DNA of 64,000 nucleotides from Athalassotoga saccharophila (GCF_009936215.1 NZ_AP019551.1:310001-374000); one strand, 5' to 3'. Shown: positions 45,224 to 53,744, counted from the first letter of the stretch. Notes: generated from the sequence alone by a model not told the origin. Numbers and translations: made by a program.

Positions 45224-46612
45224 ATGAAAACGGTCGATGTTTTGACAATAGGTGCGGGTGGAGGAGCATATCCTGCCGGATTCAGGCTTGCAAGATCTGG
45301 TATGGATGTTGTCATGATCGATGACAAGGGCGTCATGAGCGGAAATTGCCTTGCCGAAGGATGCGTTCCGTCGAAAGCCATCAGAGAATCTGTAAATCTT
45401 TACAAAACATCTAAAAAATTCGACTTCTGGGGGTTGGACGGACAGGTCTCTTTTGAATACAAAAAGATAATCGCCCACAAAGATAACGTTCAGAAATTCA
45501 GGTATGCCCAGCATGCCGAAGAGTTAAAAGAAGCGCTTCCACACCTTCAACTTGTGAAAGGTCATGCAAGATTTTTGGACGATCACACACTTGAGGTGAA
45601 ATCGGATAAAGGAGATGAAGTTTACCGCGCAAAGCGCGCGATAATCGTCGCAAGCGGATCGGAAACTTCGATACTTCCGATAAACGGCGCGGATTTGTGC
45701 ATAACCTCTCACGACATCTTTTCAATGAATCCAAAATTGCAAACACTTCCCAAAACGATGACGGTAATCGGCGGAGGATACATAGCGCTTGAGACAGCGA
45801 CCTTTTTCAACGAACTCGGAACGAAGGTTAAACTCTTCAAAAGGTCTGACAGAATACTTTCGGATGAGGTCGATTATAGATTTTCACAAACCTTAAGGCA
45901 ATTTTTGGATCCGAACATAGAAATCGTAACAGGCGCGCGCGTTATGGAAGTCGAGAGGGTTCAAGATGGATACAGAATGAGATACGTAAAAGATGACAAG
46001 ACGGAAAGCGTAACTTCTGATATCGTCATGATGGCCGTCGGAAGAAGGTCTGTGATTCCCGAAGGTGCAGAAAAAATAGGGATAAAAACAGAACATGGAA
46101 GGATAATTGTAAACAACGCAATGCAGACAAATATTCCCCACATCTATGCCCCGGGTGATGTCAACGGACTTTCAATGCTTTTCCATTCGGCCGTAAGACA
46201 ATCCCTTGTGGCGGCAAACAACATAATGGCAGGAAATACTCCCATCGATTACATGAATTTCAAAACAGTTCCGACAACCGTTTTCACCTTTCCGGAGGGC
46301 GCTTACGTGGGGATCTTGCCCGATGAGGCGAAGTCAAAGGGAATTGAACTTGTCGAAACATCATCGCCGTTCAAAATCGATGCCCGAGCGCAGATCTTCG
46401 GAGAGATGGACGGAGAGATAAGAGAATTTTTCGATGCCGAGACGATGAAGATAGTCGGAGCATGGGTAATAGGTCTTGATGCCGGGCTTTTGATAGGAGA
46501 ACTTGCAAGACTTGTCGAGGGAGGATTTACCGTAAAAGAGGTTGCTGAATTCGCCGATCAACATCCCACGACTGCCGAAGGTATAGTAAAGGCTGCAAGA
46601 AAATTGATATGA
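45224..46612 (+). CDS. Lpd-like pyridine nucleotide-disulfide oxidoreductase
   Basis: A 462-residue flavoprotein with FAD motif TIGAGGGAYPAGFRLA, disulfide SGNCLAEGCVPSKAIRES, NAD motif TVIGGGYIALETATFF, IYAPGDVNGLSMLFHSAVRQ and the C-terminal HPTTAEGIVKAA. It differs from the canonical lpdA at 24377: GAGGGAYP replaces GGGPAG, and the acidic partner after HPT is retained. With no lipoyl-protein genes nearby, its disulfide substrate may be a sulfur carrier or persulfide. This is an inference from the operon. Confidence 0.85.
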   Translation: MKTVDVLTIGAGGGAYPAGFRLARSGMDVVMIDDKGVMSGNCLAEGCVPSKAIRESVNLYKTSKKFDFWGLDGQVSFEYKKIIAHKDNVQKFRYAQHAEELKEALPHLQLVKGHARFLDDHTLEVKSDKGDEVYRAKRAIIVASGSETSILPINGADLCITSHDIFSMNPKLQTLPKTMTVIGGGYIALETATFFNELGTKVKLFKRSDRILSDEVDYRFSQTLRQFLDPNIEIVTGARVMEVERVQDGYRMRYVKDDKTESVTSDIVMMAVGRRSVIPEGAEKIGIKTEHGRIIVNNAMQTNIPHIYAPGDVNGLSMLFHSAVRQSLVAANNIMAGNTPIDYMNFKTVPTTVFTFPEGAYVGILPDEAKSKGIELVETSSPFKIDARAQIFGEMDGEIREFFDAETMKIVGAWVIGLDAGLLIGELARLVEGGFTVKEVAEFADQHPTTAEGIVKAARKLI

Positions 46613-46653
46613 AATTTTTCGGTACATCATTTTGAAGTGGGAAGGTGATGTGT

Positions 46654-46710
46654 ATGGCAGAAGAAAACTTTCTTTCTGTGCAACAAGGGAAAAGGGGGGT
46701 GATAATATGA
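46654..46710 (+). CDS. Candidate 18-residue leader/micro-ORF
   Basis: ATG 46654 is preceded by GGGAAGGTGAT and encodes MAEENFLSVQQGKRGVII. Its stop overlaps the ATG of the YeeE/YedE gene (ATGA). The position and overlap suggest a translated leader peptide coupled to the transporter, but no homologue can be checked here. Confidence 0.35.
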   Translation: MAEENFLSVQQGKRGVII

Positions 46711-47945
46711 AAGGAATTCTTTTTACCGCACCGCAGTGGGTAGGGATCTTGATCGGATTCGTTATAGGAGCCTTAGCAGAAGCATGGGGAATCGCAAATC
46801 CAGAATCAATAATAAGGCTGGTCAGATGGAAAGACAGACTCTTTATAACATGTATCGCCCTTGGCGGGGCGATTGCCGTGCTTGTGCTTTACGCTCTATA
46901 TGCGATGGGCATAAACATGCACTTCAGTTTGAAACCGTTGTACTGGATCGGTGTCGGATTGGGTGGAGCGATATTTGGAATAGGACTGGCTTTATCAGGA
47001 TATTTTCCCGGCTCTGAATGGATGTCACTTGGAGAAGGACGGCGTGATGCTTTGTTTGCAATTCCGGGAGGGTTACTCGGAGCCGCAACATGGACGTTGC
47101 TCTTTCAGACCTCCGCAGGTCAGTGGCTTGTGAACACTTTCAACAGCGGTTCTGTGATAATCACGGGTCAAACAATAGCAAGTTTGAGCCCATTGACTCT
47201 CTTCTTGATTGCCATTCCTTATGCCATAGGGCTATTTTTACTCGCTTATTTTTTGCCGAGATTTCCGAAAACCAAGCACAGTTGTCTGAGATCTCTTATC
47301 GGAAGAGGCAAATACGATGAAAATACCCCTCTACTTAAGGAAATACGTGAAGATACCGCCGCGTATTTACTTGAAGGATCTATAGCAAAAAAGGGAAGTA
47401 AGGCAGAAAAATTTGCCAAAACAATTTCTTCAGAACCAAACGTTTATTCGCCGTTATTGGTACTTATCGCCGCCGGAGTCGGAATAACGGTTGTAATCGG
47501 CATTATGTTACACCAGATCTTCGGTGAATCGACCACGTACTCGTGGATAGTTGGCGTGCTTTTGATGCCTTCTTACAAATATTCCGTAAGCGTCATCAAT
47601 CATATAGGATGGGAGCCTTTTTCGGATATAGGAACGTTTTTGGGTGCTTTCTTTTCGGCCGTGGTGCTTACCAAAAGATTCACGGCCTTTCGTAAAGTTG
47701 TGCCACCATCATGGAGAAATCGTTTCGGTAATGAAGAGTGGAAAAGGGCAATCGGTGTTTTCATAGGAAGTTTTCTGATGCTCTTCGGTGCAAGAATGGC
47801 TGGTGGATGTGCGTCGGGACATATCTTAAGCGGCGTCGTTCAGATGGCTGCAAGTGGGCTTTACTTCGGTCTGATCGTCATGATCGCCGGTGTCATAACT
47901 GCAGCGATCGTTTACGGTAAAACTTCCGAAAAGGTTAAAAATTGA
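46707..47945 (+). CDS. YeeE/YedE-family sulfur-compound transporter
   Basis: A 412-residue membrane protein with two YeeE/YedE repeats. The second has the cysteine motif MAGGCASGHILSG. The first has SGYFPGSEWMSLGEGRRDAL, where related proteins usually have a cysteine (GYCPGT-like). Members import thiosulfate or related species. GGGGGGTGATAAT precedes ATG 46707; the long upstream frame from 46632 lacks support. The middle (KKGSKAEKFAKT) is a cytoplasmic loop. Confidence 0.85.
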   Translation: MKGILFTAPQWVGILIGFVIGALAEAWGIANPESIIRLVRWKDRLFITCIALGGAIAVLVLYALYAMGINMHFSLKPLYWIGVGLGGAIFGIGLALSGYFPGSEWMSLGEGRRDALFAIPGGLLGAATWTLLFQTSAGQWLVNTFNSGSVIITGQTIASLSPLTLFLIAIPYAIGLFLLAYFLPRFPKTKHSCLRSLIGRGKYDENTPLLKEIREDTAAYLLEGSIAKKGSKAEKFAKTISSEPNVYSPLLVLIAAGVGITVVIGIMLHQIFGESTTYSWIVGVLLMPSYKYSVSVINHIGWEPFSDIGTFLGAFFSAVVLTKRFTAFRKVVPPSWRNRFGNEEWKRAIGVFIGSFLMLFGARMAGGCASGHILSGVVQMAASGLYFGLIVMIAGVITAAIVYGKTSEKVKN

Positions 47946-47961
47946 TGGGAGATGAGATGTT

Positions 47962-48153
47962 ATGAAAACTGTGAATGTGTTGGTCGTAATAGGCATAATT
48001 GCCACGATCATAATTGCGGCCATAGCGACTGGAAATTCAAATGGTTACGCTCCTGACATGAACGCATGGTTTGCCGCACTTATCATTCCCGTTTTATTAC
48101 CACTCGCCGCGGTTGCTTATTACAACGAAAAGGATCCTTACGATAAGAAATGA
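47962..48153 (+). CDS. Small two-TM membrane protein
   Basis: 63 residues with two hydrophobic segments, VNVLVVIGIIATIIIAAIAT and FAALIIPVLLPLAAVAYYNE, and a charged C-terminus. A GGGAG site precedes it, and it follows the YeeE/YedE gene by 16 nt. It is probably an auxiliary subunit of that transporter (inference). No known family recognised. Confidence 0.7.
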   Translation: MKTVNVLVVIGIIATIIIAAIATGNSNGYAPDMNAWFAALIIPVLLPLAAVAYYNEKDPYDKK

Positions 48154-48197
48154 CCTTTTAGTTCAATAAATACACAGAAATAACGGAGGCGATAAAA

Positions 48198-48440
48198 ACG
48201 AACAGTGTGGAATTCATACCCGGTGCAACTATCACAATAGACGATGATAGGTGCATAGGATGCAGAAAATGTGTTGAAGTCTGTCCTCAAGACGTTTACG
48301 AACTGGTAAGAAGGCCGGGAGAAACCGACCCAAACAAGGAATTCAAATCTGTGGCCGTCGCGCCTGAAAAGTGCATACTTTGTCTTTCATGCCTTGAAAT
48401 ATGCGCAAAAGACGCAATATACATTGACGGACAGCAATAG
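48198..48440 (+). CDS. 2[4Fe-4S] ferredoxin
   Basis: 80 residues. Cluster-binding motifs are CIGCRKCVEVCP and CILCLSCLEICAKDAIYIDG, two complete CxxCxxCxxxC sets, so it carries two 4Fe-4S clusters and can pass electrons to or from the Lpd-like or DUF169 proteins. The start is odd: GGAGG (48185-48189) is 8 nt before ACG 48198, while the first standard codon (GTG 48207) is 17 nt away. ACG initiation or a base error are the options. Confidence 0.85.
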   Translation, partial: TNSVEFIPGATITIDDDRCIGCRKCVEVCPQDVYELVRRPGETDPNKEFKSVAVAPEKCILCLSCLEICAKDAIYIDGQQ

Positions 48441-48451
48441 GAGTGATTGAA

Positions 48452-49246
48452 ATGGCAGGACCGCTTTTAAAAGAACAACTCATCAAACCAAAGTATGACT
48501 GGAAGAGATTGACAGATCAGATCGTCGAAAAGTTGGAACTCAAATATGAGCCCGTCGGAGTTTATTTCATACAGGCAGAACATGCCGAAAGGTACGAAAA
48601 GTTCTTTGAAAATTTTCCAAAACCTAACGGACGTCTTACCTACTGTCAGGCAGTCGATACAGTAAGAGGGGCCGCGAATTATTCCAAACTTGCCGAAAGA
48701 CCGGACGTGCTTGTCCTCAAAGCAAAAGACTTCTTATGCTCTGCCGGAGCGGCCAATTTGGGATTTTACGATCTGCCCGAGCCAATAAAAAACGGCGAAA
48801 GAGACTTTTTACTAAGAAGATTTCCATCCATAGAGACCTCAAGGGTAACGCGTGAGATGATACCACACTTTGAGGCTGGAACGACTGCGGATGTTATCGT
48901 TTTTAAACTGTCCATATCACCTGTTGATCCACATGTCGTGCTTGTCTTTGGAAATCCAGCGCAAATACTTTCGCTCGAAGGGCCTTACGTCATGAAAAAA
49001 GGAGGCAGATTGGAAGTTGATCTACTTGGAACGTGCGGAGTATGCGCTGAAATGACAGTATCGCCACTTTTAAACAGAAAGATGAATCTTTCGACACTTT
49101 GCGGAGGGGCAAGATCACATGCGTTCAAAGATCCAACTGAAATGGGAGCAGGTATACCCGGCATCGAATTTCCAGAACTTGTCGAGAACCTACTTGCCAG
49201 ACAGAACATTCCAAAAAGACAGGATTTGCCAAAGGAACTTCGGTGA
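48452..49246 (+). CDS. DUF169 protein
   Basis: 264 residues. DUF169 features with conserved cysteines: LTYCQAVDTVRG, KDFLCSAGAANLGF, LGTCGVCAEMTVSPL and STLCGGARSH. Four cysteine sites in conserved positions suggest binding of a metal or iron-sulfur cluster, or sulfur chemistry, but the family has no settled function. ATG 48452 follows GGAGTGATTGAA. Close spacing to the ferredoxin gene (11 nt) points to an electron-transfer link. Confidence 0.85.
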   Translation: MAGPLLKEQLIKPKYDWKRLTDQIVEKLELKYEPVGVYFIQAEHAERYEKFFENFPKPNGRLTYCQAVDTVRGAANYSKLAERPDVLVLKAKDFLCSAGAANLGFYDLPEPIKNGERDFLLRRFPSIETSRVTREMIPHFEAGTTADVIVFKLSISPVDPHVVLVFGNPAQILSLEGPYVMKKGGRLEVDLLGTCGVCAEMTVSPLLNRKMNLSTLCGGARSHAFKDPTEMGAGIPGIEFPELVENLLARQNIPKRQDLPKELR

Positions 49247-49497
49247 AGCCGAAAGAAAACACAATTGAAAAAATAGACAGACTTTTTGAAAAGATATACG
49301 CCACCAATCTCGATGAAGAAAGTATCCGAATTCTTAAAGATCTGCAGGATCATCTTCATTCGATGAATCTTCACAAAGCAAAGGTGGCGTATTTCTCTTT
49401 GATAAAATCGAAATTGAATTATATCTTCGAAATGTTAAATTCATCAAAAGTGGATGAATCGAAGAAAGAAATAAAAGAATTGAAGAAATTTTTGTGA
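49243..49497 (+). CDS. Small helical protein of unknown function
   Basis: 84 residues, almost entirely helical and charged (ENTIEKIDRLFEKIYATNL, then KAKVAYFSLIKSKLNYIFEM). GTG start overlapping the DUF169 stop by 4 nt, so probably translated. No motif recognised. Confidence 0.65.
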   Translation: MKPKENTIEKIDRLFEKIYATNLDEESIRILKDLQDHLHSMNLHKAKVAYFSLIKSKLNYIFEMLNSSKVDESKKEIKELKKFL

Positions 49498-49506
49498 GGT
49501 AGAATC

Positions 49507-49851
49507 ATGCTTGAGTGTCAAGAATTCAATAAATTAAGCGAGATAGAAATTAAGATATTGAAATACCACAAATTAATGGGGGCGGATTATTCTAAACTCA
49601 TCTCTCACAGATTCGGGATAAAATTGTGCGAGGCAATGGCAATTCACAAAAAACTTTTCGATCTGGGCTTTCTTGAAAAGGTCAGCGGAAGTATAATAGA
49701 TTACCACACAAACATAAAAAGATTAAAAACGATAAAGCACAGAAACCACACTTACTACGTTCTAAGTAGAAAAGGTGAACTTTGTCTCAGAGAATACGAA
49801 AGAGAATTCGGAGAAATCCAACTGGATCTGAAGTATCCTTACAAAAGATGA
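49507..49851 (+). CDS. DUF2250 winged-helix protein
   Basis: 114 residues. ILKYHKLMGADYSKLISHRF, then LCEAMAIHKKLFDLGFLEKV and TIKHRNHTYYVLSRKG are typical of DUF2250, a predicted winged-helix domain. It may regulate this operon, but its position at the 3' end gives only indirect support. It ends 18 nt before the convergent exchanger gene's stop; no clear terminator hairpin was seen. Confidence 0.75.
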   Translation: MLECQEFNKLSEIEIKILKYHKLMGADYSKLISHRFGIKLCEAMAIHKKLFDLGFLEKVSGSIIDYHTNIKRLKTIKHRNHTYYVLSRKGELCLREYEREFGEIQLDLKYPYKR

Positions 49852-49869
49852 CACCTGCTTTAGTTACTT

Positions 49870-50814
49870 CTAAGGCTGAATTTTGACACTGTAAAGTATG
49901 TATACAATGTATATAGCCATCAACAAAAGGCCTTCCCATTTTTTGGCGCTTCTTTTTGAGTTAAAGAAGATAAAGAAGGCTATTATTCCTATAACATTCA
50001 TGAAAATCAGATCAACGGTTATAGGCTTATCCGTTTTGATGGTCCCCGGCAGTGCCGAAAGACCTAAAATCGCAAGAATATTAAAGATGTTGGATCCCAT
50101 TATATTTCCGACGGCAATTTCATTTTTTGATTTCAATGCGGCTCTTACAGATGTGACGAGTTCTGGCACACTTGTCCCAAATGCGACTATCGTTACGGCT
50201 ATTAAAGTCTCGCTTACTTTAAGCGATCTTGCCAAGTTAACGGCCGCGTAAACACCGATTTCGCCTCCGGCAACAACTCCAACAAGGCCTATAATCGTTA
50301 AAATAATCGCTATAGAAAGTTTGTGAAATGCCTGTGTCGACGTTTTCACATCCTGTTTTGATGTCGATAAAACGTACGACATAAAAATTCCAAAAACTGC
50401 AAGTAATACCATTCCATCGTAAAAATTAAGAGAATCATTTTTCAAAAACAACATTGTCGCTATGAACTGTGCCACTATGACGAGTGGAATTTCATATTTT
50501 AACGTCTGAACTTTTATCGAAATGGAACCAAGAAAAATAGAGATTCCAAGGATAAAACTCGCGTTGACTATGTTAGACCCGACAACATTACCTATTGCAA
50601 CGCTTCCAGAATTGTTAAAAGCACCTGCAAGGCTTACAGCAAGTTCTGGCGCACTCGTTCCAAAGGCAACTATCGTCAAGCCTATGAAAAGTTCTGAAAC
50701 TTTGAAATGTCTTGCAAGATCTGAAGCACCGCCTACGAGCCAGTCAGACCCACGTTCAAGTAAAAGCAAAGCGATTGCAAGGAATATTATCTGTAAAAGA
50801 ATGTACAATTTCAT
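49870..50814 (-). CDS. Calcium/sodium antiporter-like exchanger (CaCA family)
   Basis: A 314-residue, 10-TM exchanger with the two inverted alpha repeats: LTIVAFGTSAPELAVSLAGA with GNVVGSNIVN, and VTIVAFGTSVPELVTSVRAA with GNIMGSNIFN. The glutamates and asparagines in these motifs coordinate the cation. Resembles YrbG of E. coli. ATG 50814 is directly after GGAGAG; TTG 50808 is an alternative with better spacing. Confidence 0.88.
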   Translation of the reverse strand: MKLYILLQIIFLAIALLLLERGSDWLVGGASDLARHFKVSELFIGLTIVAFGTSAPELAVSLAGAFNNSGSVAIGNVVGSNIVNASFILGISIFLGSISIKVQTLKYEIPLVIVAQFIATMLFLKNDSLNFYDGMVLLAVFGIFMSYVLSTSKQDVKTSTQAFHKLSIAIILTIIGLVGVVAGGEIGVYAAVNLARSLKVSETLIAVTIVAFGTSVPELVTSVRAALKSKNEIAVGNIMGSNIFNILAILGLSALPGTIKTDKPITVDLIFMNVIGIIAFFIFFNSKRSAKKWEGLLLMAIYIVYILYSVKIQP

Positions 50815-50861
50815 CTCTCCTTTTTGCCTTTTGATCATATTGTATCAAAAGATCGAGAATT

Positions 50862-50890
50862 TTGACGTCAACAATTTTGTATAGTATAAT
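50862..50890 (+). promoter_or_regulatory. Near-consensus promoter of the S1/P1-type gene
   Basis: TTGACG (50862-50867) and TATAAT (50885-50890) with 17-nt spacing; AGGAGG precedes the start codon at 50919. Confidence 0.85.
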
Positions 50891-50918
50891 TTACGGCTAA
50901 AGCATAGGAGGTGGGGGA

Positions 50919-52049
50919 ATGAAAAGAACTTTGATCGCTCTTTTTCTGCTTTCGACATTTACAATTTCGATCTTCGGATGGGGCTTTTCAGTCCATAGAA
51001 CTATAGTCAAAACAGCCATCGAAAGGCTTAGCGGGCCATCTTTGAATTATTTTCTTCCTTTCGAGAGCCAAATAATGGCTTATTCGACCTATCCTGACGA
51101 GCATCAGGATTTTGAAGCAGGAACCGCCCATTTTATGGAAATAGATTTCTACGCAGAGCCACCCTTTGATAACCTTAGATCGAAGATAGAAAATTACATG
51201 CAAACTTACGGAGAGGCAATAGGAAGAGGACACGGTTATGCGCCATGGGCGATAGACAAGTACTATCACTTGCTCGTTGAAGACATAGCAACGAACTCTC
51301 CAGATGTACCAAAGATCGCCGGAATACTTGCACATTTCGCATCGGATATAAATATGCCCTTACATGCCACGGTCAATTTTGAAGGCCAGATGACGGGCCA
51401 AAGCGGTATACACGGTTTATGGGAAAGCGCTATAGTCGACAAACGTTTTGATGCTTCCATGATTCTTCCGACCAAAGTATCTACTGTTACAGATATAATA
51501 GATGCATCTTTGGAAAACTCAAAAATTGCATGGTATTATGCCCAATCTCTTCTCGCGATAGACAGAAGTGAGAAGACCCTTTTTGGGCAACTTTCAAAAG
51601 ATCCTCTTGTTTCGTCAGTTTCTTACGAGAATATGCTGTGGGATTCAACAAAATGGATAGCGACAGTTCAAATAACGAGATCTGTTGAGTTTGTCTCAAC
51701 GCTTTTTCAAATGGCTTACAATCAATCGAAAAGTTACGTTCCAAAGGCCGCATCGCGTCCAAATATCGTGATCTTCAAAGTTTCTTCGAACGGAAATGAT
51801 CAATACGTGGCAATAAAGAACGCGGGGGATAAAAGTGTAAACCTTAAAGGCTGGAAAATCTCAAACGGAGAGGGACAATATTTCGTATTTGAAAATGATC
51901 TCTTAATAGATCCCGGTCGTTACATTCTCGTCCATTCCGGGCCCGACGCAAAGGGGTTGATCTGGTCAAAATCTTTGGTATGGTCTGCACATGGAAAAGC
52001 CCGACTCTTTGATCCTGACGGAAATATGGCCTTTGAATTTGTCTATTGA
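50919..52049 (+). CDS. Secreted S1/P1 nuclease / phospholipase C-like protein with lamin-tail domain
   Basis: 376 residues. A signal peptide (LIALFLLSTFTISIFG) ends right before WGFSVHRTI, which would expose the N-terminal Trp and the first His used as zinc ligands in the S1/P1 and zinc-dependent phospholipase C fold. Further ligand motifs are AHFMEID, GILAHFASDINMPLHATVNF and SGIHGLWES. Residues about 285-376 form a lamin-tail domain (VAIKNAGDKSVNLKGWKISN, then LLIDPGRYILVHSG, and AFEFVY at the end). Substrate (nucleic acid or phospholipid) unresolved. It overlaps the convergent next gene by 7 nt. Confidence 0.85.
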   Translation: MKRTLIALFLLSTFTISIFGWGFSVHRTIVKTAIERLSGPSLNYFLPFESQIMAYSTYPDEHQDFEAGTAHFMEIDFYAEPPFDNLRSKIENYMQTYGEAIGRGHGYAPWAIDKYYHLLVEDIATNSPDVPKIAGILAHFASDINMPLHATVNFEGQMTGQSGIHGLWESAIVDKRFDASMILPTKVSTVTDIIDASLENSKIAWYYAQSLLAIDRSEKTLFGQLSKDPLVSSVSYENMLWDSTKWIATVQITRSVEFVSTLFQMAYNQSKSYVPKAASRPNIVIFKVSSNGNDQYVAIKNAGDKSVNLKGWKISNGEGQYFVFENDLLIDPGRYILVHSGPDAKGLIWSKSLVWSAHGKARLFDPDGNMAFEFVY

Positions 52050-52705
52050 TGAAAGATCGACGCAAGGGGCAGGACGTAAAATAAGATGGCAAAAAAGTGC
52101 ATCGCGCTTCCACCTATAACGAAGAGGTGCCATACGAAGTGGTGATATTTCATCTTCCTTCGAATATAAAAAATCGTGCCAAGGGTGTAAAGTATGCCTC
52201 CGATCAAAAGAAAGATTATGCCATTCGGTGACAACTTTTCAAGGAGAGGCTTTATTGCAAAAATAACCATCCAGCCCATCGATATGTAAATCAATGTCGA
52301 AAGGATGACGAACTTTTTCACAAAGAAAATTTTGAAAAGTATGCCAATGATGGCCATACTCCAAGTTATTCCAAATAACGTCCATCCCAAAGGGCCCCTT
52401 AGAGTGATAAGTTCAAACGGAGTGTAGGTCCCGGCTATGAGAAGAAATATGGAAGAATGATCGAAAATTTCGAAAATATCTTTTGCCTTTCCCTGCGACA
52501 GGGCATGGTAGATCGTTGACATCGTGTAGAGAATAACCATTGATGATCCGTAAATCGAAAAACTCACAACATACCATGAATTTCCGTAAATACTTGAAAA
52601 AATTACCAAAAGCACAAGGGCGGCTATTGCAAGTAGAGTCCCGATTCCATGCGTAACGGCATTTGCAATCTCTTCGCCAAGCGTGTAGTTTTCTACGTTT
52701 TTCAA
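52043..52705 (-). CDS. Hemolysin III family membrane protein
   Basis: 220 residues, seven TM segments. Typical residues of the PAQR/HlyIII zinc site are present: NAVTHGIGTLLA, STIYHALSQGKAKDIFEIFDHSSIFLLIAG and HHFVWHLFVIGGSAMHFFAI (histidines near the end). Called hemolysin by homology, though most members have unknown function. TTG start with AAGGAGT upstream. Confidence 0.88.
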   Translation of the reverse strand: MKNVENYTLGEEIANAVTHGIGTLLAIAALVLLVIFSSIYGNSWYVVSFSIYGSSMVILYTMSTIYHALSQGKAKDIFEIFDHSSIFLLIAGTYTPFELITLRGPLGWTLFGITWSMAIIGILFKIFFVKKFVILSTLIYISMGWMVIFAIKPLLEKLSPNGIIFLLIGGILYTLGTIFYIRRKMKYHHFVWHLFVIGGSAMHFFAILFYVLPLASIFHQ

Positions 52706-52733
52706 ATTTACTCCTTTATCATAAGTTGATTTA

Positions 52734-53744
52734 TTATATCAAATTTTTAACGGATTCTCTTTCTACTAACTTTGCCTTTAGAACAACGTGCTGGACTTTA
52801 TGGATACTCTCATTTTCAATGGCATCTAAAAGCAATGTTGCGGCCGTCATCCCTATGGCATCGGCAGGCTGAACGACGGTGGTAATGGAGGGAGAGGAAA
52901 CCTTCATCCATTCCGCATCATCGAATCCCACCACTGAAAGATCATCGGGAACTTTTAACTTTAAATCTTTTATGGCTCTCATAAGTCCCAACGTTGTGAA
53001 ATTGTTCATCGCGATCATTGCCGTCGGCCTTCTGGATCTTTGCAAAATTTCAAGAGATTTTTTGTAAGAATTCTCCTCGGTAAAAAATCCGCTCTTTACC
53101 CATTCCTGACGGTATTCAAGTCCAAAATTCTTCATTGCTTCCTTAAAGCCGCTTAACCTTTCATGACCGGTATAACTCTTTTCTATACCGTAGACGGCTC
53201 CTATTTCTTTGTGACCCTTGTCTTTGAGATATTTAACCGCATCGTAAATCGCGGCACGGTTGTCTATGACAACGGAATCACAGTTGACAGAATCGATAAG
53301 CCTGTCGAAAAGGACTATTTTCATTCCGTGCCTTACCATATTCCTGTAGACAGAAAGGTTTTGGCCTTCTGCCGCTGGAGCCACGATAAGACCATCTACC
53401 TTTTTTGAAACGAGCAATTCAAGATATTCAACTTCTTTTTGTGTATTTTCTCCGACGTTACATATCATAAGATTGTATTTTTTGGCGTAAAGTACCCTTT
53501 CCATGGCCGAGATAACCTCGCTGAAAAACGGGTTTTTTATGTCGGAGACGAGTACTCCAACCGTAAAAGTTTTGGATATCTTCATTCCCCTTGCAAGTCC
53601 ATTTACAACGTATCCCATTTCCCGCGCTGCCGCGATGACTTTTTCTCTTATCTCATCGCTAACACCAGATTTGTGATTGAGAGCCTTTGATACCGTAGCA
53701 GTCGAAACGCCAACATTTTTTGCAATATCCTTTATGCTAACCAT
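52734..53744 (-). CDS. LacI-family transcriptional regulator
   Basis: 336 residues. The N-terminal helix-turn-helix VSIKDIAKNVGVSTATVSKA and hinge (REKVIAAAREMGYVVNGLAR) are classic. The periplasmic-binding-like sensor domain contains FTVGVLVSDIKNPFFSEVIS, DGLIVAPAA and PTAMIAMNNFTTLGLMRAI. It is the last gene of the sugar operon and overlaps the PfkB kinase gene by 8 nt, so it is probably a local repressor responding to the sugar. Confidence 0.92.
   Translation of the reverse strand: MVSIKDIAKNVGVSTATVSKALNHKSGVSDEIREKVIAAAREMGYVVNGLARGMKISKTFTVGVLVSDIKNPFFSEVISAMERVLYAKKYNLMICNVGENTQKEVEYLELLVSKKVDGLIVAPAAEGQNLSVYRNMVRHGMKIVLFDRLIDSVNCDSVVIDNRAAIYDAVKYLKDKGHKEIGAVYGIEKSYTGHERLSGFKEAMKNFGLEYRQEWVKSGFFTEENSYKKSLEILQRSRRPTAMIAMNNFTTLGLMRAIKDLKLKVPDDLSVVGFDDAEWMKVSSPSITTVVQPADAIGMTAATLLLDAIENESIHKVQHVVLKAKLVERESVKNLI

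Noticed and set aside
46632-46706. N-terminal extension of the YeeE/YedE protein
   Set aside because: The 25 extra residues are polar, and a much better ribosome site lies before ATG 46707.
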